This document shows, one piece after another, positions 50,130-58,839 of a stretch of DNA of 64,000 nt. Each line of letters begins with the position of its first letter. Within the stretch, counting starts at the first letter, position 1. The position numbers were made by a program, and so were the translations under genes. The DNA comes from Hexactinellida sp. DTS-2022 (taxonomy: Eukaryota; Porifera; Hexactinellida). Below the pieces are notes generated by a model, which did no database searches, was not told the origin of the DNA, and saw nothing but the letters and a program-made list of their open reading frames with translations. The DNA lies in assembly GCA_028753945.1 (NCBI GenBank), contig JAPNXP010000008.1:4154001-4218000 (forward strand), written 5' to 3'.

Positions 50130-51212
50130 ATGTTAGAACCACTAATTCCCTATATTTATGGGACTATCTTCCATATTTGTATTGTAATAACAAACGCCGT
50201 TAGTCTATTCTTCTCAATCGGATGGATTGTCTCTATTGTTTTAAAACTAAAGAAGATTAAATTGGTTTTGAAAAGATTGCATTTATTTATTGAAGAAAAC
50301 GAAATTGCAAAATTGTTAGATGAACAACAAACAAAGAAATACAAATATTATTTTTTCCTATCAGCCACTATTTTAGAAGCATGCCATGTCAGTTTACGAC
50401 TGATGACATTTGCCATTTCAACATATTTTGATTTTTTCCCTGCTTCTAAATGCGATTGGGTACAGCGTTACAAAGCGTACGACTTTATCACCAGCAGACA
50501 GCCCTACCAGTTCATATGGATTAGCCTCTCTCACTGCTTCGTGCTATCCCTCATGACATCTGTCATTATGACCATGCTATACATGAGAGAGAGCTATAGC
50601 TATTTCGCACGCACCTACAAATGGGTTTGGAGATGGGCGTACATTGGCTTATTTCAGTTCGTCGTTTGTTGGGCTCTACTAATTTCTCCGTACACCGGAC
50701 TAGCCGGTTCTTCCCTATACATCACGTGCATGACTCTCGATTTCCTAGTGCTAATAGCAGTAGGGCGGCGACTGCATTCTGCCCTTATAATGCGACTAAT
50801 GGATTTACAGTACGAACGGATAGAATGGTTGCGAATGGAACGAGGAATAATTAGATTCAAGCGAGTCTCTACCGTTTTCATAATCTCTCTGTTCTTGTAT
50901 TTAATCGGCGTGCTGTGCGCACACTTAGGTATCTGGGTGGCACTAAGTCCCTGCTACTTCGAAAAGTTCTTTGGGATCCATTTGATATTTAACAAAGAAA
51001 AGGTGCAATACATTCTAGACGTAGCCTCTGTTATTTGGCTAGTCGACTATATTGCCGTAATACAGTTCGATCTGGTTTTGATATGTGTCAATGTGGTTTA
51101 TATTGTGCAGTCTCGTTTGAGTTATCGCGACGTAAATGAGGAGACTCGACAGATAATCGCTAATTACCGGGAACAAGTTCTCAGCGATGGGAGGCGGTGG
51201 CGATCTAATTGA
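50130..51212 (+). CDS. Multi-pass membrane protein, unrecognised
   Basis: Intronless, 360 residues with seven or eight hydrophobic segments spread through the length. The second half includes aromatic-rich segments (WVWRWAYIGLFQFVVCWALL) and charged cytosolic loops (YERIEWLRMERGIIRFKR). The C-terminus is hydrophilic and basic. No known receptor or transporter motif is visible. Like 26590 it is AT-rich and intronless, next to lineage-specific gene copies. Confidence 0.6.
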   Translation: MLEPLIPYIYGTIFHICIVITNAVSLFFSIGWIVSIVLKLKKIKLVLKRLHLFIEENEIAKLLDEQQTKKYKYYFFLSATILEACHVSLRLMTFAISTYFDFFPASKCDWVQRYKAYDFITSRQPYQFIWISLSHCFVLSLMTSVIMTMLYMRESYSYFARTYKWVWRWAYIGLFQFVVCWALLISPYTGLAGSSLYITCMTLDFLVLIAVGRRLHSALIMRLMDLQYERIEWLRMERGIIRFKRVSTVFIISLFLYLIGVLCAHLGIWVALSPCYFEKFFGIHLIFNKEKVQYILDVASVIWLVDYIAVIQFDLVLICVNVVYIVQSRLSYRDVNEETRQIIANYREQVLSDGRRWRSN

Positions 51213-51274
51213 GTTCATATTTTCTTATTTTGAATATTTCTGGAATTTTATAAATAATGTAAATTTGTATATTA

Positions 51275-51357
51275 CAGTCGATATCGGATATAAGGACAGC
51301 GGTTATAAGAACATTATAAGCAGTTCCCGACGATGTTCTTATAAGCGGCATCCACTG
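51275..51357. mobile_element. Family B element, short form
   Basis: CAGTCGATATCGGATATAAG to ATAAGCGGCATCCACTG, 83 bp, apparently an internal deletion with both ends kept. It lies in the 213 bp gap before CFAP70. Confidence 0.7.
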
Positions 51358-51425
51358 TACTACCCATTGTGAAAATAGAATAGGTCACTGGGCAATTTTC
51401 CAATACAATACGTTTAGATTCTAGC

Positions 51426-54400
51426 ATGGCTAACCCGGTCACTATAACAATAACTGTGAGCCAGTGCCACAACCTACGCCCCCCCAAAGGCGACGCGGTC
51501 AGTGTGTTCCTGAGGTTCGAGCACACTCAGAAGTCCCTGGGAGACTCGGCTCGTCTGGATTGCAAGACTGGAGAGGAGACTCACTTCAACCACTCCCTGT
51601 CCCTCTCAGCTGTCCAGGGGGATCCCTGCTCAGTCGGCTCCCTCATCCAGCAGCCTCTTGTCGTGTCCCTATTCGAGGCGCTGCCTAAGGATAAGCTGCT
51701 GCTCCTGGGACAGGGCTGTCTGGACCTGCTCCCGCTATACCAGGGCCGCACCAACTACTTCCACTCCCTCCCGCTCCACTTCCTGTCTCCCCTCTCGGAG
51801 GAACACGCCCCTGTCACTCTCGATTTAGAGATAGTAGCCTCCGCCCCCCTCATCCCCCCCGCGCGCGCGGACAGATACTCGCTGCTGAGTCTGCAGCTGC
51901 ACTCGCTGTACGCGCCGCCGGACCAGTGGGCCTCCGGTCCGGCCGGCTCCTCCTACACATTCTCCCTCCCCGTCCCCTCCGCGGAGGGACACGAGCCCAT
52001 CATTATCCCCGGCGGCGCATACCGCCCCAAGCCCGTTAAGGACCCCTCCTTCGACACGCACCTCCGCTGGAGCTCCCTCCCCGGCGTCTCTGCGGCCGCC
52101 TCTTGTCTGTGTGACCGCGGCGTGGAGCCGAGCGTCCCTGCCGAGGAGGAGGGGGAGCTGAGGGAGAAGGGGGATCTGGAGTTCCGCGCGGAGGCGGAGA
52201 CCGGAAAGCCGCGCGTGGTGTGGAACATGGAACGGCGACTGCTGCTGGGCGAGGAGTGGCTCTCGGAGCTGAAGCGGAGTCTCTCGCAGAGCAGCGACCT
52301 GCCCATCGAGCTGGTGCGCACCGCCCCGCCCCCGCTCCAGAAGGCCGGGAAGGGAAAGGCGGAGGAGGAGGCGACCCTCTCCTACCACGGGGTCGCCTTC
52401 ATCTCGCTCTCCTCCTTCCTGTACCCCGGCAGCAGCCGCATAACCGGCGCATATCTGGTCCATCCCTACAGCGAGGCGGAGGTATCGGCGCGCACGCAGT
52501 GCACCGCCAGTTACATCCATGGTTCCCATTCCTCTCGCAGCTCCGCGGCCAGCGCTAAGACTAAGCCCATGAAGAAGTCTGGCTCCTCCTACCACGCGGG
52601 CCTGGAGGCCACCGAGGAGGCGGGCCGGGAGGGAGAACCGCCGGCGTTCGGGAAGTGCTACGTGCACCTCACTCTGGAGCTGTCGCGACCGCTCATTCAG
52701 AGACGGACCCTCGAGGAGCTGTCAGACCGCGTGGCAGAGTTTATCCCCCCGCGCCCCTCCCTGCCCCCCAGGCTGGGCGGGGCCGATAAGGCGGTGCGCG
52801 CGTACCGACAGCAGGTGGGGCAAGTGGCGGACGCGCTGCTGGGGGAGATGTGTCGCCTGTTCGGAGCCGAGCTGCAGGGACGGGAGGCTAGTGAGGAGAT
52901 GGAGAGGCGACGCATCGAGCTGCAGTACCAACTCAATGTGTCGGGCCGCTTCCACGCGCTGAAGGAGCAGCTGAAGCACTCCGTGGTTAGTCTCGTGAGG
53001 GAGAAGTTCCAGAACAAAACCGGGTTCAAGAACAGAGAGGAGAAGGAGGCCTTCCTCTCGGAGCTGTACGTGTACTTAGTGGACGAGATGCACCTCAGCC
53101 TCGGGGCGTCCCTTCTGAGCTCACAGCACGAAGAGAGCCCCCCCTCAGTGCAGGACCCGTCTCTTCTGCGGCTATTCGCCGCGGAGGCTGTCGCTAACAA
53201 CGAGCACGCAGAGGCGGCGCGGTACTTCCAGCAGCGAATAGCCATGCGTCGCGGCTCAGCTGACTTCTGGTGCGACTACGGGTCGTTCTGTCTGCTCGTT
53301 AACAACCTACCAAAGGCAGAGGAATGTTTCAAGCAAGCGATAGCCTGCGACCGTCAGCACGTGCTCTCCCTGCTGCTCTACGGAATCGTGTCGAACCTCG
53401 GCAGCCGGTTCCAGCTGGCAGAGACCTTTCTAGAGGCGGCCTCAGCGCAGGACCCGCAGGCCATCGAACCATGGATTGTGCTGGGTCTGCACTACGAGTC
53501 TAGCGCGGACACGGACCCCAACAAGAACGCAATGGAGATGTCGTTCCGTAGAGCGGAGGCTCTGCACACTCGCGACCAGCCTAAGGTGTCCCTGGTCCCG
53601 CCTAAGCTCTCGACCAGCAAGGCCAGTCTCCTGTCTAAGGACCCGCGTCTCAGCTCGCGGGAGGGACTCGTGAACTCTAAGCAGATCGGCAGCACGGCCG
53701 GCACCCTCGCGGACACCTCGGAGCGCGGCGAGGAGCGCGGAGAGGTGGAGGAGGAGGACAGGAAGCTGACGGCTGTGGAGGGACTGACCACCAGTCAGGT
53801 CAGCCTCCGGTCCGAGGCCATAGAGACTCCCGACCAATCGCCTCTTGTCAGGAGCTCTGCCAGGAGCATGTTCATGCTCACAGCCGCGTTCCTGCTCGAG
53901 AGAAACGCGCTACATTTCGCAGGGATGGCTCTGGGACACCATCTTGTGGGTAGCGAGGATGGAATTAATTCCGAGTACGAGACGCTGCTGGCTAGACTAG
54001 CCCTCGCGAAAGGTGACACCTTAGACCTGCTGCTGCACGCGAAGAGAGCTATCGCTCTGAACATAGAGAATGTGCAGGCCTGGGAGGTGCTCTCTCACGC
54101 GCAGTACCTAATGCGTGACGTCACGGGCGCGAGAGAGAGCTACGAACGGACGCTAGCCTCGGTGGGGGAGATGCTGGATCCGCATCTGGTGTACCTGCGC
54201 CTGGCCTCCATATACCTGGAGGAGCGGAGCTACCGGCGGTCTAAAGACGTGTTCCTGCACGGATGTAGACACTCGCCCTCCGCACTCAGCTGGCTGGGGG
54301 TGGGGATATCCTGCTACCGACTGGAACAGCTGGGAGAGGCAGAGGAGGCACTCGCGGAGGCGAATATCCTGAATAACCTCGAGCCGGAGATATGGGCCTA

Positions 54401-54548
54401 TCTCTGCATGGTCTGTCTGAAGACGGGCAGACAGACAGAAGCAGAGCAGACGTACAGGTACGCTATGAAGTGCGGACTTAATGACGAGCGTATCTCCCAG
54501 GAAATAGAGCAGATAGCAGAGAGTATGCAGGTGGAGTGGATCAGCTGA
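51426..54548 (+). CDS. CFAP70: Cilia- and flagella-associated protein 70
   Basis: Intronless, 1040 residues (human CFAP70 is about 1120). The N-terminus (1-140) is a C2-like beta domain starting VTITITVSQCHNLRPPKGD. A middle part holds the RRLLLGEEWLSELKRSL segment. The C-terminal third (about 575-1035) is TPR repeats, for example AEAARYFQQRIAMRRGSADF and LPKAEECFKQAIACDRQHV, with a Ser/Glu-rich insert around 735-800. CFAP70 is an axonemal protein of the central apparatus. The gene is strongly GC-rich in contrast to its neighbours and has no introns over 3.1 kb. Confidence 0.88.
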   Translation: MANPVTITITVSQCHNLRPPKGDAVSVFLRFEHTQKSLGDSARLDCKTGEETHFNHSLSLSAVQGDPCSVGSLIQQPLVVSLFEALPKDKLLLLGQGCLDLLPLYQGRTNYFHSLPLHFLSPLSEEHAPVTLDLEIVASAPLIPPARADRYSLLSLQLHSLYAPPDQWASGPAGSSYTFSLPVPSAEGHEPIIIPGGAYRPKPVKDPSFDTHLRWSSLPGVSAAASCLCDRGVEPSVPAEEEGELREKGDLEFRAEAETGKPRVVWNMERRLLLGEEWLSELKRSLSQSSDLPIELVRTAPPPLQKAGKGKAEEEATLSYHGVAFISLSSFLYPGSSRITGAYLVHPYSEAEVSARTQCTASYIHGSHSSRSSAASAKTKPMKKSGSSYHAGLEATEEAGREGEPPAFGKCYVHLTLELSRPLIQRRTLEELSDRVAEFIPPRPSLPPRLGGADKAVRAYRQQVGQVADALLGEMCRLFGAELQGREASEEMERRRIELQYQLNVSGRFHALKEQLKHSVVSLVREKFQNKTGFKNREEKEAFLSELYVYLVDEMHLSLGASLLSSQHEESPPSVQDPSLLRLFAAEAVANNEHAEAARYFQQRIAMRRGSADFWCDYGSFCLLVNNLPKAEECFKQAIACDRQHVLSLLLYGIVSNLGSRFQLAETFLEAASAQDPQAIEPWIVLGLHYESSADTDPNKNAMEMSFRRAEALHTRDQPKVSLVPPKLSTSKASLLSKDPRLSSREGLVNSKQIGSTAGTLADTSERGEERGEVEEEDRKLTAVEGLTTSQVSLRSEAIETPDQSPLVRSSARSMFMLTAAFLLERNALHFAGMALGHHLVGSEDGINSEYETLLARLALAKGDTLDLLLHAKRAIALNIENVQAWEVLSHAQYLMRDVTGARESYERTLASVGEMLDPHLVYLRLASIYLEERSYRRSKDVFLHGCRHSPSALSWLGVGISCYRLEQLGEAEEALAEANILNNLEPEIWAYLCMVCLKTGRQTEAEQTYRYAMKCGLNDERISQEIEQIAESMQVEWIS

Positions 54549-54639
54549 TCGCGACTATACTGCAAGGTATCTATTTAACTTTATATACTCGCCTTATATC
54601 TCTTAATATCAGTTTATATTAAAGCGTATGTTAATACTA

Positions 54640-54832
54640 CAGTCAGGTTCTTTTATTATGAACATTCAAGGGACCAAAAATTGTGTTCATAATAGAGAGA
54701 CTTCATAATAAGCGAACTCAACTTAATACAAACCCTATGTCAGTTGTTATTTGGGACCATAGGGCTTGTTCATAATAAAAGATCTTCACATTAAGCAGAC
54801 GAAATCTTGTCCATAATAAGCAGACCTGACTG
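54640..54832. mobile_element. Family F TIR element
   Basis: CAGTCAGGTTCTTTTATTATG to TAATAAGCAGACCTGACTG, 193 bp, TA on both sides, downstream of CFAP70. Confidence 0.8.
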
Positions 54833-55097
54833 TATTATGATTGATAGTGATGCTAAATTGCTAATCAAGTCTTAATATCAGTGGTTCCCAACCTGGGATG
54901 CATGAACCCCTTGGGGGTGCACGGGACAAGTAGTGGAGTGAATATTGAGCATTTTAAAATAAAGTTTTTAAAATACAGTTATAATCTACAAGTGAAATTC
55001 TGTTTACTCGACTATATTGATTTATTACTATTTTGTCCGACACTTTTTCAAAGAGGGCTTGGTCCGTACTGGTCCATTTACCACAACCTACCCTTTT

Positions 55098-56480
55098 AAA
55101 ATAAAACATGTTTTAAAAAAAACATGTTAAAAAAAAACATGTTTAAAAATACATGTTTAAAAAAAACATGTTTAAATTAAACGGCTTACTTATATGGCGG
55201 CCGCCTACAATGTCGGCTAGCCGACATATAAGCAAATTTCGCCGACAAATAATGATTTGGCCGACATATAAGCAAATTTCGCCGACAAATAATGATTTGG
55301 CCGACATATGAGCAAAATCTCCCCGACATATAAGGAATTCATCTAAAATTGAACGAATTAGAGGAAAAGTCCCTGCAAGATTCAAAATAAATAATCTATT
55401 ATGGAGGGAAAAACCTAGCTACTACTAAGAAGCGACAATGAATTGGGAGCGAACCAAAAGCCTGAACTTATAAAGTGAGTATTTTGGAAAGGTCCTGAAT
55501 CAACTCGGCCAAATCATTATTTGTCGGCGACATTTGCTTATATGTCGGCTAGCCGACATTGTAGGCGGCCTACAAATATGTTATTTCTAAATCAAAACAT
55601 GTTTTTAAAAAAACATGTTTTAAATAAAACATGTTTAAATTAAAACATGTTTAAAATAAAACATGTTTAAAATAAAACATGTTTAAATTAAAACATGTTT
55701 TAAAAAAAACATGTTTAAAATAAAACATGTTTAAATTAAAACATGTTTAAAATAAAACATGTTTAAATTAAAACATGTTTAAAAAAAAACATGTTTTAAA
55801 TAAAACATGTTTTAAATATGACATGTTTAAATTAAAACATGTTTTAAATAAAACATGTTTAAAATAAAACATGTTTAAATTAAAACATGTTTAAATTAAA
55901 ACATGTTTTAAATAAAACATGTTTTAAATATGACATGTTTAAATTAAAACATGTTTTAAATTAAACATGTTTAAAATAAAACATGTTTAAAAAAAAACAT
56001 GTTTAAAAAAAAACATGTTTAAAATAAAACATGTTTAAAAAAAAACATGTTTAAATTAAAACATGTTTAAATTAAAACATGTTTTAAAAAAAACATGTTT
56101 AAAATAAAACATGTTTAAATTAAAACATGTTTTAAAAAAAAACATTTTAAAAATAAAACATGTTTAAATTAAAACATGTTTTAAAAAAAACATGTTTAAA
56201 ATAAAACATGTTTAAATTAAAACATGTTTTATTTTAAACATGTTTTAAATAAAACATGTTTAAATTAAAACATGTTTTAAATAAGACATGTTTAAATTAA
56301 AACATGTTCAAATTAAAACATGTTTTAAAAAAAACATGTTTAAAATAAAACATGTTTAAATTAAAACATGTTTTAAATAAGACATGTTTAAATTAAAACA
56401 TGTTTAAATTAAAACATGTTTTAAATAAAACATGTTTTAAATAAGAAATGTTTTTAATAAAACATGTTTTAAAAAAATGG
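55098..56480. repeat. Array of AAACATGTTT palindromes with 16 bp period
   Basis: About 60 to 70 copies of AAACATGTTT joined by A/T linkers, most often AAATTA, giving a 16 bp period; linkers vary by 1-2 bp. The array is interrupted at 55199-55570 by a TIR element. It shares the ACATGTT core and unit length with the array at 34155 but is otherwise different. Confidence 0.93.
55199..55570. mobile_element. 372 bp TIR element inside the palindrome array
   Basis: The 64 bp ends at 55199-55262 and 55507-55570 are inverted copies differing at one base. They begin GGCCGCCTACAATGTCGGC. The left arm is followed by a second copy of a 43 bp block ending ATGATTTGGCC. No transposase frame is present. Confidence 0.88.
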
Positions 56481-56494
56481 TGTTTAAAAAAAAT

Positions 56495-56553
56495 GGTCTA
56501 CATATAAGGATGCTCTCTTTTAAACAAAAAGAGAGCATCCTTATATGTAGACC
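56495..56553. repeat. Perfect 27 bp hairpin
   Basis: Arms at 56495-56521 and 56527-56553 pair without mismatch around a five-base loop. It begins GGTCTACATATAAGGATGCT. It joins the array end to the element that follows. Confidence 0.92.
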
Positions 56554-57003
56554 AGTGGCGGCGCTACCGTACTGTAACGAAAATGGGGCTGCCAGGGCTG
56601 ATTATTTTCTTAATGGGGCTAACACAAACTTGCTATAGAAATTATGCTATTACATTAACTTGTTTCGCATTACTATTTTTCCCCGAATAAGCGCCCCGGA
56701 TTGGCAGATAAAAATTATCCAACTAAGATAACCCCAAGTATTCTAATCTGTTCAAATTTACCCTCCTCAGACAAGATTATCACAAGCTTTTTAGTCGATC
56801 TTTCAAATTTTAATTATTCTTTACTTTAGTTAACTTTTTAGATTACTCTTCAGTCTTCACTATTTCAAAATGTAAAATTAAAGTAGAGATATAATGAAAA
56901 TTTTACATATTTAGTATAATCTCAGCCCCATCAACTGATGGGGCTAACAAAATAATGTGATGGGGCTAGCGCCCCATCTAGCCCCATGCTAGCGCCGCCA
57001 CTG
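56553..57003. mobile_element. 451 bp TIR element, hAT-like termini
   Basis: CAGTGGCGGCGCTA at the left and the exact inverse TAGCGCCGCCACTG at the right. GGGGCTAGC/GCCCCAT blocks repeat inside. CAGTGGCGG-type ends are common in hAT elements. No 8 bp duplication is evident and there is no ORF. Confidence 0.72.
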
Positions 57004-57215
57004 AATACAGTACACCCTAGCTATCCGGAAGAGAGGTGTTCCGATTCAAAAAAATTCTGTTTTCGATTTGTGAATTTGTATGGAATAGTCAACTAAGAGA
57101 CTTAATACGATTATATAAGCCTCTATAAATGAGATCCTGAATTCTTGATAATCCAAACCATACAAGTCCAGAGCTTTTAAATCCTAACTAAACAGTTAAA
57201 TATACAAACCGATTA

Positions 57216-57389
57216 CAGTGGATGCCGGTTATAAGCACATCGTCGGGAACTGCACTTATGGTGCTTATAACCGGCATGTGCTTATAACCGACATAAATTA
57301 TACAGGGTAGATGGCAAACGTTTTCCAACATAGTGTGCTTATATCCGATATGTTCTTATAACCGGTGTGCTTATATCCGACATCTACTG
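57216..57389. mobile_element. Family B TIR element
   Basis: CAGTGGATGCCGGTTATAAG to CCGACATCTACTG, TA on both sides, 174 bp. Confidence 0.8.
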
Positions 57390-57468
57390 TACTAGCATTG
57401 CCAATATTTAATAGCTGAGACAGTAATATAAATACTTGTTGTCCTGGGTTTATTATTGTTATTATTGT

Positions 57469-58403
57469 TCATAAAATGTTGCATCTACTCCTCTGTGGTT
57501 TGTATTTCTTTGCTTGTTCTTCCAGACTTCTTACAATATCTTCGTTCTTGCTTTTTATAATTTCCGCTTCTGTTAGAGCACTCTCATCGCTTGTCAAACA
57601 CCTAACTATTTGTGAGATTTAAGAATAAGATACAATCTTCCTGTGAGAGAATACGAATATTACCTGTCTTAAAATACTCAAATAATTCTTGGAGAAATGC
57701 CTCTAGTTTGTCTGCTTCCACTCTTGATATATATTCTGGCTTGAATGGCATTGGTAGTCTCAATACTCTCGTTATCATACTGGCCTATATTGGAAACCTT
57801 TATTCCAAACTCATTCAATTCAATATTTAATGAATCTTTTAAGTCAATACTCTCTTGTTGCAAAATATCCGATTTATATTATGTTATAAATATGTTACTT
57901 ACCTTATCAATATTAACGAGATCGCTCTGTGTCCGTAATGAAAGCATTTCATCTTCTACCCTACACAAATACACAATAAGCGTTAATTTACAGTATACTC
58001 TCGCTAGAACCAACTTGTTTGTACGAATTTCGGTAATGCCAACAGATTCTGAAGGTTCCTAATAATGTTCGTACTGTATTACATATTTATTGTATTACAG
58101 TGGTGTTTTCCTAATAGCAATTGTATTATTGCTCGATTAACAAGTTATTTTCAGTCCCGAGCAAGCATTTAGTGTTTTAATTTTGTTCCTCTAATAGCAA
58201 GTTCGCCTATTAGCAAGGAAATTTGGTACAAAATGCAAAATGCGACTTGCTATTTCCACTGTATTGTAAACTTACATTTTTTCACTGATCCTCATTAGTA
58301 TGACATTGTACAGCCAGCCAGACCTAAACATTTCAATGTCACTAACTGTGTTGTAATAAGGGTAAGCCAAACACTCTGTCCATCTGAGAAGTAATGAACT
58401 CAT
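57469..58403 (-). CDS. Small coiled-coil protein, unrecognised
   Basis: Four exons, 58276-58403, 57903-57960, 57664-57784, 57469-57605, giving 147 residues; GT-AG throughout and phases agree. The last two thirds are helical and charged (ADKLEAFLQELFEYF, then ALTEAEIIKSKNEDIVRSLE). The protein ends SRCNIL, where the Cys four from the end could be a lipidation site, but the box is not canonical. I do not recognise the family; small coiled-coil subunits of kinetochore or HAUS-like complexes are one thought without proof. Confidence 0.55.
58098..58261. mobile_element. Family E TIR element
   Basis: CAGTGGTGTTTTCCTAATAGC to CTTGCTATTTCCACTG, 164 bp, TA on both sides, in the first intron (57961-58275) of the small coiled-coil gene. 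Confidence 0.8.
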
Positions 58404-58839
58404 TTTAATTTTTTAGTTTTAAAATGTAAATCTCCTGTTTTATAGTTTCTAATTTATATTTATGTGATTATCTGAACCACAATGTTTTGCAAGAAAAGGA
58501 AGCCGTCCGGTATTTAAGATTACTGTTGACCTCACTTATACGCATTTTTGGGATTTATAGTATATCCACGTTGCTCTCAGCAATTAATTAAACTATTAAT
58601 TAACGCATCCGTTCAACTGAGATGCGTGGTTCTTTTTTTCAAAAAAATACATTACTTTACTATAATTTTATTTGTCACCCAGATTCAATTCCCGAATGCA
58701 ACACACTCAAGCTTTAATAAAACTAACTAAAATAATTATAACAAAAGAGAGCGCAATATCTACGGGGAAAATATTTATAATTACAACCTTACATTATTAT
58801 ATGCACACATTATTTTCACTCTTTGTAGCTAGTGTCTGT
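58404..58839. other. Spacer between coiled-coil and chitin synthase genes
   Basis: AT-rich; it holds the upstream region of the coiled-coil gene and the 3' UTR of chitin synthase. No gene recognised. Confidence 0.45.

Noticed and set aside
51825..52667. A 280-codon minus-strand frame within CFAP70
   Set aside because: Arg/Gly/Leu-rich mirror of GC-rich coding DNA; the plus frame encodes a recognisable protein.
55143..55385. An 80-codon minus frame across the TIR element in the palindrome array
   Set aside because: It runs from satellite into transposon terminal repeat; the repeated residues come from the tandem DNA block.
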